Shown: positions 15,622 through 24,406 of the stretch, in pieces
Layout: every line of letters begins with the position of its first letter
Position numbering within the stretch: the first letter of the stretch is position 1
DNA from: Thermoproteus sp. UBA157
Lineage (GTDB): Archaea > Thermoproteota > Thermoprotei > Thermoproteales > Thermoproteaceae
Direction: 5' to 3'
Length of the DNA stretch: 47,032 nt
NCBI GenBank assembly: GCA_002497345.1
Contig: DANS01000018.1
Coordinates: 22,073-69,104, forward strand
The notes under the pieces: model-generated
Told to the model about the DNA's origin: nothing
Databases searched by the model: none
What the model saw: only the letters and a program-made list of their open reading frames with translations
Translations under genes and position numbers: made by a program

Positions 15622-16077
15622 GTGCCTCATCGCAGCAGACACAAGAGAGGTCGATCGTCGTCGACCAGGCCGCCGCACCCAACAGCGCCTAGCTGGATAC
15701 AATACACTCCAGAGGAGGTCGAACAGTTAGTGCTGGAGCTCTACAGAAGGGGATTCCCGCCATCGCAAATAGGCGTAATATTGAGGGATCAATACGGCAT
15801 CCCCCTCGTAAAGGTCATCACGGGCAAGAAGGTGACGAAGATACTCGAAGAACACGGCATCAAGATGGAGATCCCGGAGGATCTTTTGAATCTGATCAGG
15901 AAAGCGCTAAGAATACGCCGTCACTTGGAGGAGCACCCAAAGGATATGGATTCGCGTAGAGGCCTTCAATTGGTCGAGGCCAAGATACATAGGCTGGTTA
16001 AGTACTACAAGAGGGTGGGGAAGTTGTCTGCCGATTTCGAGTACTCGCCCGAAAAACTATCGCACTTAGCTACGTAA
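15622..16077 (+). CDS. rps15: 30S ribosomal protein S15 (uS15)
   Basis: 151 aa, the archaeal length with an N-terminal extension (MPHRSRHKRGRSSSTRPPH). Core S15 features: WIQYTPEEVEQLVLELYRRG, PPSQIGVILRDQYGIP, and the rRNA-binding helices ending in HRLVKYYKRVGKLS. Leaderless GTG start with the shared AT box upstream. It heads the cluster S15, DHH-like protein, Pcc1, S3Ae, an order recurrent in crenarchaea. Confidence 0.96.
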   Translation: MPHRSRHKRGRSSSTRPPHPTAPSWIQYTPEEVEQLVLELYRRGFPPSQIGVILRDQYGIPLVKVITGKKVTKILEEHGIKMEIPEDLLNLIRKALRIRRHLEEHPKDMDSRRGLQLVEAKIHRLVKYYKRVGKLSADFEYSPEKLSHLAT

Positions 16078-16078
16078 T

Positions 16079-17137
16079 GTGGAGCTAGAGCAGTTTTTCC
16101 TCGATAATATAAATAAAATATTGGAGCTCTTAGATCAAGATATTATTAGTTTATATGCAAAAAGAACTGTTGATGCACTCGTAGGAGGCTATTTTTTAAT
16201 AGAGAAGTTCGCCGATACAGCGCAGCTTAAACTAACCGATTGGCCGCCGGAAGCTGGCATATGTCTAGGTTTCAAATGCGACGGCCTTTATATAAGCGAG
16301 AACGAAATAGGCATAGGCGGATCCTTAATTAGGCTCGAGACCCCCATGCCTATAAGTTATGTGATATATAAACTTACTAAAACTATAACCAATATGTCTA
16401 AAGATGATATATTAAAATTATATATTGGTATATATAGTTGGATTGTAGATAATTGCTACAAATGTAACGAACCCGCCGATATATTGAGCGAGGTGGAAAC
16501 CGAGTTGGGCATCTCGTTGCCTTTTCCCGATAAACCACTGGGCAAGGCCTTATCTCTGACCACTTTGCCGTTATTGCCCGGAGTTTTGGGCCGAGGACTC
16601 AATGAGGACAAACCGCTTGAGCGCGTAGATGCGAAGAGGCTATTGGACGTGTTGGATGAAGCGCTCGGCATGGTCTACGACTACGGCTTCTATCCGGCCC
16701 TGGTAGATAAGGCTATTAGGAGGGTGCCTATTGGCGTGGACATAGCTACGAGGATTGTACAAATCGAGGCCATGCTCGCCGGCTACACCCCAGACGCAAC
16801 GGGCGTCTCGCTCTATGTAGAGTCCTTGGCGAGAACTTTGGACGAAATAACGAGAAATTATAATACACATATCATAAATATAAATAATGTATTCTATATG
16901 TATAAAATAATGAATTATTTGCCATTTTTCATGAAGCTTAGGGATATCTTAATTCTTAGAGCCGATGTTGGAAAGGGCTTTGTGGTTTCCCTTGTGGCGC
17001 CTTTTAAGGAAGGCCATAGGTTGAAGAATGTTGCTCAAGGGATAAAGGGCGTTCAGACCGTAGCGTATGAGTCCAGCATTCTGGCCCTTGTGCCGAGAGA
17101 TCTATGGCCGGAGGTGGAGGCATTGGCGAGATCTTAG
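16079..17137 (+). CDS. Divergent protein, probable inactive DHH/RecJ-like (Cdc45-type) family member
   Basis: 352 aa, GTG start two bases after the S15 stop. No intact catalytic motif. In crenarchaea the slot between S15 and Pcc1 is usually occupied by a RecJ/DHH-type protein related to Cdc45, and AKRTVDALVGGYFLIEKF (about residues 23-40) could be a worn DHH motif I (DxDG lost). A C-terminal GKGFVVSLVAPFKEGHR may correspond to DHHA1. Family assignment is therefore by position plus weak similarity. Three internal AT-rich stretches (16100-16165, 16350-16460, 16855-16920) contrast with neighbouring codons. Confidence 0.5.
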   Translation: MELEQFFLDNINKILELLDQDIISLYAKRTVDALVGGYFLIEKFADTAQLKLTDWPPEAGICLGFKCDGLYISENEIGIGGSLIRLETPMPISYVIYKLTKTITNMSKDDILKLYIGIYSWIVDNCYKCNEPADILSEVETELGISLPFPDKPLGKALSLTTLPLLPGVLGRGLNEDKPLERVDAKRLLDVLDEALGMVYDYGFYPALVDKAIRRVPIGVDIATRIVQIEAMLAGYTPDATGVSLYVESLARTLDEITRNYNTHIININNVFYMYKIMNYLPFFMKLRDILILRADVGKGFVVSLVAPFKEGHRLKNVAQGIKGVQTVAYESSILALVPRDLWPEVEALARS

Positions 17138-17355
17138 TGGTGCTAAACACCGACCTCCCCTGCGAGATTTCGATCGTCCTTAAACCCGACGATGTGGATC
17201 TACCTAACGATTTGAGGATAAGCCATATCTGCCGCGACGGCAAATATACAGCGATCTTGAGAGGCAAGCGCGTGCTCACCGTTAAGAACACTCTCGACGA
17301 TATTCTGCGATCCCTCAAGACAATAGAGCCTTTATGGCGCCAAGCGGATCGCTAA
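17137..17355 (+). CDS. pcc1: Pcc1-like KEOPS complex subunit
   Basis: 72 aa from GTG 17137, which overlaps the upstream stop (TAGTG); an ATG at 17104 would give 83 aa inside the previous gene. Pcc1 dimerises the KEOPS complex that makes t6A on tRNA. The sequence has the small alpha/beta layout of the family: EISIVLKPDD, then ISHICRDGKYTAILRGKRV and a final helix DDILRSLKTIEPLW. Position between the S15 block and S3Ae matches archaeal synteny. The other KEOPS subunits are elsewhere; the Bud32-like kinase here at 18640 is Rio1, not Bud32. Confidence 0.75.
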   Translation: MVLNTDLPCEISIVLKPDDVDLPNDLRISHICRDGKYTAILRGKRVLTVKNTLDDILRSLKTIEPLWRQADR

Positions 17356-17384
17356 CGTATATATACCCCTAGGTACGCAGGCAC

Positions 17385-18053
17385 GTGGCAGAGAGACAAC
17401 AAGCGGTGGCGCAACAGGAGAAGGTGACCCTCTCGAAGAGGGATGTGTGGGCTTCAAAGAGGTGGTACTCGGTTTACTCTCCCTCATATCTAGGCGGAAC
17501 TATCGTAGCCGAGGTCCCGGCCTCGGAACCCCAAAAGCTTTTGGGCAGAACCCTCGAAATATCGTTTTTCGATATAACAAAAGATATATCTCATCTGCCG
17601 ATCAAAATAAGGCTTCAGATAAACCGCGTCGACGGGATGAACGCATATACACGCTTCAAAGGCCTGGAGTTATCGCGCGATTATATAAGGTCGCTTATAA
17701 GGCGAGGGACGAGCAAGGTGGTGGCTCATGTAGACGTCATCACGCGCGATGGTTGGAAGTTGCGCCTAACTATACTGGGGATCACGGCCTATCGCGTATC
17801 GACGAGCAGGAAGTCCGCGATAAGAAAAGCGTTCGCCAACGTGATATCTCAGAAGACGCCCAACCTCGATATTGGTTCGTTGCTCAAGGAGGTGCTGGAG
17901 GGCACGCTCACGGCTGAGCTGTTCGTGGCCGCCAAGAAGATATACCCGATGAGGAAGGTCGAAGTGGCTAAAATAAAGACCATATCGTATCCCAAACAGG
18001 AGGAGGTTGCGGAGCTCAAGGAGCTTCCGGCCCAACAAGCAGAGCTAAGGTAG
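17385..18053 (+). CDS. rps3ae: 30S ribosomal protein S3Ae (eS1)
   Basis: 222 aa with GTG start; TATATATA at 17359-17366 is about 23 bases upstream, so leaderless with its own promoter. Family marks: KRDVWASKRWYSVYSPSYLG near the N terminus, the GRTLEISFFDITKDISH stretch, and RDYIRSLIRRGTSKV with DVITRDGWKLRLT. C-terminal tail is charged and Glu/Gln-rich. The 3' end overlaps the convergent KH-domain gene by 9 bases. Confidence 0.95.
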   Translation: MAERQQAVAQQEKVTLSKRDVWASKRWYSVYSPSYLGGTIVAEVPASEPQKLLGRTLEISFFDITKDISHLPIKIRLQINRVDGMNAYTRFKGLELSRDYIRSLIRRGTSKVVAHVDVITRDGWKLRLTILGITAYRVSTSRKSAIRKAFANVISQKTPNLDIGSLLKEVLEGTLTAELFVAAKKIYPMRKVEVAKIKTISYPKQEEVAELKELPAQQAELR

Positions 18054-18569
18054 ATCGCTCATCGCCCTTTGTATGTATTTGTAGACTGTTCCGTGTTTCT
18101 TACCTGATATCAGCATAAGTATGGCCTCTTTAGCGACAGAGACCGCCTCGGCAGGCCCCAAAATGCCGACGTATCTATCGCCTATTACTATCTTGACGCC
18201 AGTTAAGGACTCTATTGTGGATTTAGCCCTTCCCTCTTCGCCTATAATCCTCCCCTTAATCCTGGACAAATGTCTCCTCTCGACATATTCCTTCAAATCG
18301 ATGTGTTCGAGTCTGTAGTCCTCGCTCTCGAGCTTCAAGGCATCCTCGGGGGAGAAGCCCAGGGCTATCGCGTTAGCCATGTCGCGCAACTTGAGGATTT
18401 CGTCTACCGTGACGCCCTCGTTGGGCTTTATAACTATGTACGAAGAAATCGAGTCGACCCTCACTTCGGCCTTGTATTTACCAGTAACGAGTTCGGCCCA
18501 CCTCCTCGCATTGGACAACATCTTGCGCTCGACGGGTACTTGTATGACTCCGCGCAGGTAGTCGCTCAT
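18045..18569 (-). CDS. KH-domain RNA-binding protein (Dim2/Krr1-like)
   Basis: 174 aa from ATG 18569; the frame runs to 18659, but an AT box (GGTTTTTATTTT on the minus strand, 18588-18599) fixes the leaderless start. Two KH domains: first about 1-75 (QVPVERKMLSNARRW), second about 95-170 with RIKGRIIGEEGRAKSTIE, the GxxG loop being IGEEG, and ALGFSPEDALKL between. Dim2/Krr1 homologues act in small-subunit rRNA maturation. It is divergent from Rio1, another small-subunit maturation factor, with only 70 bases between the starts. Confidence 0.88.
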   Translation of the reverse strand: MSDYLRGVIQVPVERKMLSNARRWAELVTGKYKAEVRVDSISSYIVIKPNEGVTVDEILKLRDMANAIALGFSPEDALKLESEDYRLEHIDLKEYVERRHLSRIKGRIIGEEGRAKSTIESLTGVKIVIGDRYVGILGPAEAVSVAKEAILMLISGKKHGTVYKYIQRAMSDLP

Positions 18570-18639
18570 GTCATATGGGTTGTGCTGAAAATAAAAACCA
18601 CCTGTGTCATTAGATCTAAAATAACTGATCATAACGGGC

Positions 18640-19485
18640 ATGGCCTCAATAGATGACATAGATGCTACGAAGAGGTACAGAACGGAAAAGGATCACGAAT
18701 ATTTCGAGACGATAGACGAGGTGTTCAACGCCTACACATGGCGCTCACTGTTATCCCTCATGAACAAGGGGGTTATCGACGAGGTGCTCGGCCCTATAGC
18801 TCAAGGCAAGGAGGCGCGCGTGATCTTGGCCAAGGATAAAAACGGCTCGTACATAGCACTTAAAATATATTACACAACTACATCTACATTTATAAAATCA
18901 AGATATAAATATATTATAGGTGATCCTAGATTTAAAAATAAGAAAATTAAAAAAGATATAATAGATATAGTGGAGGCATGGTGCAGGAAGGAGTACGGGA
19001 ACCTATCGGCGGCCTATAAGGCCGGGGTCAAAACGCCTAGGCCTATAGCGTTGGAGGACAACATAATCGCCATGGAGTTCATAGGCGAGGGAATCGCTCC
19101 CGCCCCCACTCTGAGCGAGGTGGGCCTCGAAGGACTTGAGGATCCCGATGAGATCTTCTGGGAGATTTTAAGAAACGTCGAAAGATCATACATAATAGCC
19201 AAGCTGGTCCACGCCGATTTAAGCGAGTTCAACATATTGTATTATCGGGGAGACATTAGGGTGATCGATTGGGGCTCCGCCGTGAAGCGGGAACACCCCT
19301 TGGCGTTGGAGTTCTTGGCAAGAGATCTCAACAACATCTTCAGATTCTTCGGAGTTGGGCTAGACGGCGCACGCGTGGCCGGGCTGATCGCCGAAAGGGC
19401 ATCGGGACCATATGAGGAGGACGAAGAAGGATGGCTGATCGTGGGCGGAAAAAGACTATACGAAGAAATAGAGGAGCTCAGCTAG
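18640..19485 (+). CDS. rio1: RIO-type atypical protein kinase/ATPase Rio1
   Basis: 281 aa. Rio1 features in order: nucleotide-loop IAQGKEARVILA, lysine IALKIYYTTT, flexible-loop region (about residues 80-115), hinge MEFIGEG, catalytic loop VHADLSEFNIL (Asp, Asn), metal loop VIDWGSAV in place of the DFG region, then HPLALEFLARDLNNIFRFF typical of Rio1 rather than Rio2. It acts in late 40S/30S maturation. Bases 18855-18970 (flexible loop) use AT-rich codons unlike the rest. A TATA-like ATCTAAAATAAC (18613-18624) serves the start. Confidence 0.93.
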   Translation: MASIDDIDATKRYRTEKDHEYFETIDEVFNAYTWRSLLSLMNKGVIDEVLGPIAQGKEARVILAKDKNGSYIALKIYYTTTSTFIKSRYKYIIGDPRFKNKKIKKDIIDIVEAWCRKEYGNLSAAYKAGVKTPRPIALEDNIIAMEFIGEGIAPAPTLSEVGLEGLEDPDEIFWEILRNVERSYIIAKLVHADLSEFNILYYRGDIRVIDWGSAVKREHPLALEFLARDLNNIFRFFGVGLDGARVAGLIAERASGPYEEDEEGWLIVGGKRLYEEIEELS

Positions 19486-20011
19486 AGGCGAGCTTGCGGC
19501 CCTCCTCGAAGGCTTTCAAGTTCCTCGCATCGAGCCAATCAACGTACCCGTCAAGACCCAGCATCCTTGCCATGAAACCGAAGATGACCGAGTTCTCGTA
19601 AATCGGATCGCCGAGTTTTACCGCTATATCGAAGGCCGGAATGAATCTGGTTCTCGCATACGACGAAAGAGCGGCATATACTTGTTCCGGGTCAACATAT
19701 CTTCCCGGTATTTGTATAATCCGTTTATTTACAACTAGCACACCCCCTTCCTTTATGTATTTAAAGGCGCGTAGCGCCTCAAGGGCCTCAAGAGCGGCCA
19801 CATAGTCGGCATCTGCCTCGGACACGACAGGTCCATATACCCTTTCGCCGAACCTCACGTGGACCTCCACCGATCCGCCTCGCTGACTTAGGCCGTGCAC
19901 CTCGGCAATCTTCACGTCGTATCCTGCAGCCAAGGCGGCTCTTCCGATCCACCTAGCCAGCGTCATAACGCCTTGGCCCCCTACTCCTACCACCACTATG
20001 CTCGTGACCAT
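19478..20011 (-). CDS. iorB: Indolepyruvate:ferredoxin oxidoreductase, beta subunit
   Basis: 177 aa, the gamma-type domain of 2-oxoacid:ferredoxin oxidoreductases: VGVGGQGVMTLARWIGRAAL at the N terminus, AEVHGLSQRGGSVEVHVRFG following, and a central ADYVAALEALEALR. With IorA it oxidatively decarboxylates aryl pyruvates from transaminated Trp/Phe/Tyr to acyl-CoA, reducing ferredoxin. Overlaps iorA by 16 bases. Its 3' end overlaps convergent rio1 by 8 bases. Confidence 0.93.
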   Translation of the reverse strand: MVTSIVVVGVGGQGVMTLARWIGRAALAAGYDVKIAEVHGLSQRGGSVEVHVRFGERVYGPVVSEADADYVAALEALEALRAFKYIKEGGVLVVNKRIIQIPGRYVDPEQVYAALSSYARTRFIPAFDIAVKLGDPIYENSVIFGFMARMLGLDGYVDWLDARNLKAFEEGRKLASS

Positions 20012-21783
20012 AGCTCAAGCCACTTGCGAGCTCTTTCGGGATCCTCGGTTTTTATCGCGTCATAGGGGCAGACTTGGGCGCACATGGAGCATCCATTGCA
20101 GAGGCTCGGATCTATCCAAGCCTTGCCGTCGGGCAGTCTGGTTATGGCGTAGCATCTGAGCACGTTATAGCATATGCCGCATGCCTTGCACTTGTCAGCT
20201 ACTACGTAGTATTTCGGAGGCCTAACGCCGGACCTCCTTGCGGTTCTGTAAGCCTCCAGGATACAAGGCCTTCTGGAAACCACCACGACGGGCTCTCCCG
20301 ACTTGGCGTCCGCGATCGCTTTTTTCGCCACCTCGATGCTCTTTTTAAGATCGGCCGGATCCATCGCGTAGTGTTTTAAGCCGACGGCCTCGGCCAACTT
20401 CTCGGCCGGTATCAATTTGCTGGGGCTCGGCTGGCCCCCTGTCATTGCGGTATATTCGTTGTCCATGATCACGACGACCATCGGTATTCTCTTCGTCTTG
20501 AGATCGACCAGCTGAGGCAACGCGGCGTGGTAAAACGTCGAATCGCCTATGGTCGCTATCACCAACTTCTCTTTGTCCGCCACCGCGATGCCCATGCCGA
20601 GGCCAACGCTGGAGCCCATGTGTGTGGCCAAATCTTGCTGGCCCGTGTTTATGCCAAGCGTATAACACCCGATATCTCCCGACCACACAACATTGTGTCC
20701 GGCCGCGGCCAACTTAAGAGCGTAGAAAGTCCCCATGTGGGGGCATCCAGGACAGAAATAGGGCGGTCTCGGCGGGGGCTGAAGAGGCGGTCTCGGAGGC
20801 TCGGGCAACTTGACGCCGAGGTTCAAGGCCTTGGAGACGCCCTCTATGACGGATCTCAAGGAGAGCTCCCCCATTCTGGGGAAGAAGCCGTCGAGCTTCC
20901 CGCGCGTCCTCACGCCGAGGATGCGCAGTTGAGTCTCGACGACGGGATCCCCCTCCTCGACCACGACCGCGTCGCCGCGTATTAAATCCAGTATCTTCCG
21001 GGGCAACGGGACCGACATGCTCGCCTTAATTATGGTGGCCTTGACGCGAAGCCTCTCAACGGCCTCTACTGCGTAAAGGTAGCCTACGCCCGAGGTTACC
21101 ACGGTCACTGGCCCATCCCCCTCAACTGAGATGAAGCGAGCCGCTATATCTGCTATGCGCTCCCACTTCTTCAGGAGATCAGCTCGCCTCGCTCGGGCGT
21201 TCTGGGGCACCAGTACGTATTTTTCCATATTGCGGGAGAATTTACCGAACTTAGGCGGCGCGGGGGGCTCCACGTCGACCGGAGCTCTGACGTGGCTCAA
21301 CCTGGTGACGCTCCTCAACATAACGGGATGCTCCAAGGACTCGCTGAGAAGAAGCCCCTCCTTGGCCATCTTGAAGGCCTCCTGCGGCTCGGAGGGCTCG
21401 AGCACCGGTATATACGACTGTAGGCCGTACCATCGGCTGTCCTGCTCGTTCTGCGAGGACCACATGTTCGGGTCATCGGCCGTGACTATCAAGAAGCCGC
21501 CGACTACGCCGGTGTATGCAGCACTGTGCAGAGGATCGGCCGCCACGTTAAGCCCCACGTGCTTCATAGCGGCTAGCGCCCTGGCGCCGGCCAACGCGGC
21601 GCCGTAGGCCATCTCGACAGCGGTTTTCTCGTTGGTCGCCCACTCGACGAAGCGATCCTTGTATTCCTCTAAGGTCTCTATTATCTCGGATGACGGCGTA
21701 CCGGGATAACCCGCGGCGACTGCAACGCCGGCGGACAAGGCGCCATATGCTATGGCCTCGTTGCCCAAGAGCAGGTGCCTCAC
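19996..21783 (-). CDS. iorA: Indolepyruvate:ferredoxin oxidoreductase, alpha subunit
   Basis: 595 aa from GTG 21783; the frame continues to 21822, but TTTATAAGC on the minus strand (21806-21814) gives a leaderless start there. Domains: POR-type N-terminal (GNEAIAYGALSAGVAVAAGY, PGTPSSEI), TPP-binding C-domain (GCPHMGTFYAL, GDIGCYTLG, IATIGDSTFYHAALP, DNEYTAMTGGQPSP), then two ferredoxin-type 4Fe-4S sites, CKACGICYNVLRC and CNGCSMCAQVCP. The irregular first cluster spacing (CX2CX2CX4C) is typical of IorA. With iorB it forms an amino-acid fermentation operon. Confidence 0.95.
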   Translation of the reverse strand: MRHLLLGNEAIAYGALSAGVAVAAGYPGTPSSEIIETLEEYKDRFVEWATNEKTAVEMAYGAALAGARALAAMKHVGLNVAADPLHSAAYTGVVGGFLIVTADDPNMWSSQNEQDSRWYGLQSYIPVLEPSEPQEAFKMAKEGLLLSESLEHPVMLRSVTRLSHVRAPVDVEPPAPPKFGKFSRNMEKYVLVPQNARARRADLLKKWERIADIAARFISVEGDGPVTVVTSGVGYLYAVEAVERLRVKATIIKASMSVPLPRKILDLIRGDAVVVEEGDPVVETQLRILGVRTRGKLDGFFPRMGELSLRSVIEGVSKALNLGVKLPEPPRPPLQPPPRPPYFCPGCPHMGTFYALKLAAAGHNVVWSGDIGCYTLGINTGQQDLATHMGSSVGLGMGIAVADKEKLVIATIGDSTFYHAALPQLVDLKTKRIPMVVVIMDNEYTAMTGGQPSPSKLIPAEKLAEAVGLKHYAMDPADLKKSIEVAKKAIADAKSGEPVVVVSRRPCILEAYRTARRSGVRPPKYYVVADKCKACGICYNVLRCYAITRLPDGKAWIDPSLCNGCSMCAQVCPYDAIKTEDPERARKWLELWSRA

Positions 21784-21839
21784 AAGATAAATAGATATAT
21801 ATAGCTTATAAATTTGTTCCACCTGACGAGAGATCCATG

Positions 21840-21848
21840 CTTATATAG
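21840..21848 (+). promoter_or_regulatory. TATA-like box of the Zn-ribbon gene at 21870
   Basis: CTTATATAG centred 26 bases before the ATG at 21870; the divergent iorA box lies at 21806-21814, so here the two directions have separate boxes. Confidence 0.5.
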
Positions 21849-21869
21849 TGGTTAATGAAGTAGAAGAGG

Positions 21870-22139
21870 ATGAGGTTCTGTCCAAAGGACGGCACCTTGA
21901 TGGTCCCTGTGAAGAAGGATGGACACGTCGTTCTCCGTTGTCCTAAATGCGGTTATGAGGTGAGGTTGACTGAGCGCGATAAGAGGGAATATAGCGTGAA
22001 GACGACAGTATCGGAGGATAAAAAGCGGGGGGTTATGACGGCTACAGAGACCGCCACTGAAATAGACCAGGAAGAGCTGGAGGAGCTCAGGAAGCAGTTG
22101 CTGGAGAACCTCCAAGAAGGCGAGGAGGTCGAGGATTAG
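21870..22139 (+). CDS. Rpb9/TFS-type N-terminal zinc-ribbon protein without the cleavage domain
   Basis: 89 aa. N terminus MRFCPKDGTLMVPVKKDG with LRCPKCGYEV looks like the N-terminal zinc ribbon of TFS/Rpb9, though the second ligand of the first pair is Asp (CPKD) instead of Cys. The second, TFIIS-like ribbon with the DE dipeptide that stimulates RNA cleavage is missing; instead the C terminus is an acidic helix (EELEELRKQLLENLQEGEE). It may be an Rpb9-like transcription factor or a TFS paralogue with an inhibitory or scaffold role. Own promoter; followed by ABCE1 after 30 bases. Confidence 0.7.
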   Translation: MRFCPKDGTLMVPVKKDGHVVLRCPKCGYEVRLTERDKREYSVKTTVSEDKKRGVMTATETATEIDQEELEELRKQLLENLQEGEEVED

Positions 22140-22169
22140 CGTTTTTTAACTTCACGGTTTTTCCGTGCC

Positions 22170-23936
22170 GTGAGAATCGCCGTCGTCGATCGCGATTCTT
22201 GCGATCCCAAGAAGTGCGGACAAGAGTGCATAAAATACTGCCCAATCAACAAGAGCGGAAAGGTAATATGGCTAGACGAGAAGACGGGGAAGGCTGTAAT
22301 ATCTGAAAAATTGTGTATAGGTTGCGGTATCTGCGTACACAAATGTCCATTCTCGGCCATAACGATAACGAACCTCCCCGATGAGCTCGAGACGGACTGC
22401 GTGCACCGCTACTTCCCCGGCGGCTTTAAGCTGTACAGGCTGCCCCTTCTGAAGAAAGGCGGCGTTGTAGGCGTGATCGGCAGGAACGCGCTGGGCAAGA
22501 CGACTATAGCCAGAATACTAGCGGGCGAGCTCGTGCCCAATTTGTGCAGAGAGGAGGGGGCGGAGCCGGCCGACGTGATAAGGGCGTTCAGAGGCACCGA
22601 GCTTCAAGGCTATTTCGCGAACTTGTATGCAAAGAAGGCGAGGGCCGTCCACAAGATACAGTACATAGAGCTGATACCCATGTATTTGAAGGGCACGGTG
22701 AAGGAGGTGGCCGAGAAGTCCAAGATACCGCAAGACCTGATGGAGAAGCTCGGATTGTCGAAGCTCGCCGATAGGGACATCTCCCAGCTCTCGGGCGGAG
22801 AGCTCCAGAGACTCGCCGTGGCTGCCGCCTTGGCTAAGGACGCCGACGTCTACATCTTCGACGAGCCGGCCACGCACCTCGACATAGTGGAGAGATTGAA
22901 AGTTGCCGAGCTGATCAGGGAGAGGGTCGAGGGCAAATACGCCGTGGTGGTCGAACACGACTTAACTGTGCTGGATTTCTTGGCGGACGTGGCAGTGGTG
23001 CTCTACGGCAAGCCAGGCGCTTACGGCATAGTCTCGCGGCCCATGGGCGCTAGGGAGGCCGTGAACGAATATCTGAGGGGGTTTTTGGCCCACGAGAACA
23101 TGCGCATAAGGGATGAGCCGATAAAGTTCGAGCTGAGGCCGCCGGAGCGACGAGCGTCGCGCCAGAGGGCTCTAGCCCAGTGGACCGATCTGCTGATATC
23201 GCTCGGCCCCTTCAAGTTGAGAGTCAGGGAGGGATATATCAGCAAGGGCGAGGTCGTCGGCATTATAGGGCCCAACGGCATCGGCAAGACGACCTTTGTC
23301 AGAGCTCTCGTGGGCGAGATAAAGCCGGCCGAGGGCGAGGTCTACATAACGCCATCGGTGAGCTATAAGCCGCAATATATAAGGAACATAGCCGTGAAGA
23401 ACTCCGAGGTGCCCGTGAGGCTTTGGCTAGCCAAGGAGGTCCAAGACTACGCCAATTCGCCGATATGGCCAGACGTATACTCGGGGCTCGGCCTGGAGGG
23501 CATGCTCGACAAGAAAATGGGCGAGCTTTCGGGCGGAGAGCTCCAGAGAGCCGTCGTGGCGGCAGCGTTATTGAGGAAAGCGGATCTTTACGTGCTCGAC
23601 GAGCCTATGGCTTATCTAGACGTCGAGCAGAGGATATCGGTCGCCAGGACTATAAGGAGGATAATAGAGGAGAGCGAGTCGGCCGCGCTGGTGGTGGAAC
23701 ACGATATCGCCATGTTGGACTACATGTCGAATTCCGTTATGCCCTTTCTCGGGGAGCCCGGCGTCGAGGGCTTCGCCGAGGGCCCCCTCGATATGAGGAC
23801 TGGGATGAACGCGTTCCTCAAGTGGATAGACGTGACCTTCAGAAGAGAGCCCCAGACGGGGAGGCCCAGAGTCAACAAGCCTGGCTCGGTGTTGGATAGG
23901 GAGCAGAAGGAGAAGGGCGAATATTACTACGTGTAG
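22170..23936 (+). CDS. rli1: ABCE1/Rli1 ribosome-recycling ATPase
   Basis: 588 aa, GTG start with an AT box (GTTTTTTAAC, 22140-22149). N-terminal iron-sulfur domain: CDPKKCGQECIKYCP and CIGCGICVHKCP, two 4Fe-4S clusters. NBD1: Walker A GRNALGKTT (about 104-112), signature LSGGELQRLAV, Walker B YIFDEPATHLD. NBD2: GPNGIGKTT, LSGGELQRAVV, YVLDEPMAYLD. All catalytic motifs are intact. It splits ribosomes after termination with aRF1/Pelota. The 2',5'-RNA ligase-like gene follows after five bases, so an operon is likely. Confidence 0.97.
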   Translation: MRIAVVDRDSCDPKKCGQECIKYCPINKSGKVIWLDEKTGKAVISEKLCIGCGICVHKCPFSAITITNLPDELETDCVHRYFPGGFKLYRLPLLKKGGVVGVIGRNALGKTTIARILAGELVPNLCREEGAEPADVIRAFRGTELQGYFANLYAKKARAVHKIQYIELIPMYLKGTVKEVAEKSKIPQDLMEKLGLSKLADRDISQLSGGELQRLAVAAALAKDADVYIFDEPATHLDIVERLKVAELIRERVEGKYAVVVEHDLTVLDFLADVAVVLYGKPGAYGIVSRPMGAREAVNEYLRGFLAHENMRIRDEPIKFELRPPERRASRQRALAQWTDLLISLGPFKLRVREGYISKGEVVGIIGPNGIGKTTFVRALVGEIKPAEGEVYITPSVSYKPQYIRNIAVKNSEVPVRLWLAKEVQDYANSPIWPDVYSGLGLEGMLDKKMGELSGGELQRAVVAAALLRKADLYVLDEPMAYLDVEQRISVARTIRRIIEESESAALVVEHDIAMLDYMSNSVMPFLGEPGVEGFAEGPLDMRTGMNAFLKWIDVTFRREPQTGRPRVNKPGSVLDREQKEKGEYYYV

Positions 23937-23941
23937 AAGAT

Positions 23942-24406
23942 ATGCCCTATATATACGGGGTTTTGCCCCCAATAGCCTCGCTGAGACCCTTCGATGGCGT
24001 TCTACCGGTTAAGCCTCATATAACTATAGTGAGAATAAAGGAGCCGAAGGTCGTCTCGCTTAATTTTAAACCGTTCACGGCCCGGCTCGGAGGCGTCGTG
24101 TTGTTGCCGAGCCGAAACAAGCCCAGATACGTAGCGTTGAGCGTTGAGCCGTACTCCGAGTTCTTCGAGTTGAGGAAAGCGCTCGAAGCCCTCTTGGGGG
24201 GCTACATGGAGGAGAGGTATGGGCAATTCAAGCCGCACCTAACAGTCTACTCGGTGAGGCTCAAGAGGCCTACGCTTGATGAGCTGGAGCCAGCACTGAG
24301 GGAGGCCTCCACGTTGTCGGGCTCAGCGTTTGAGGTGAAAAGCGTGACGTTAATGGACACCGCCGGAGGCGAATATAAACAACTTTACACCCTAGAGCTG
24401 AGATGA
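23942..24406 (+). CDS. thpR: RNA 2',3'-cyclic phosphodiesterase / 2'-5' RNA ligase family protein
   Basis: 154 aa. The two HxTx motifs of the 2H phosphoesterase fold are present: KPHITIVRI (His about 25) and KPHLTVYSV (His about 98). Length is slightly below the usual 175-190 aa. In archaea such enzymes open 2',3'-cyclic phosphates and weakly ligate 2',5' ends; the in vivo substrate is uncertain. It starts five bases after ABCE1 and its stop overlaps the next gene by ATGA. Confidence 0.82.
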   Translation: MPYIYGVLPPIASLRPFDGVLPVKPHITIVRIKEPKVVSLNFKPFTARLGGVVLLPSRNKPRYVALSVEPYSEFFELRKALEALLGGYMEERYGQFKPHLTVYSVRLKRPTLDELEPALREASTLSGSAFEVKSVTLMDTAGGEYKQLYTLELR

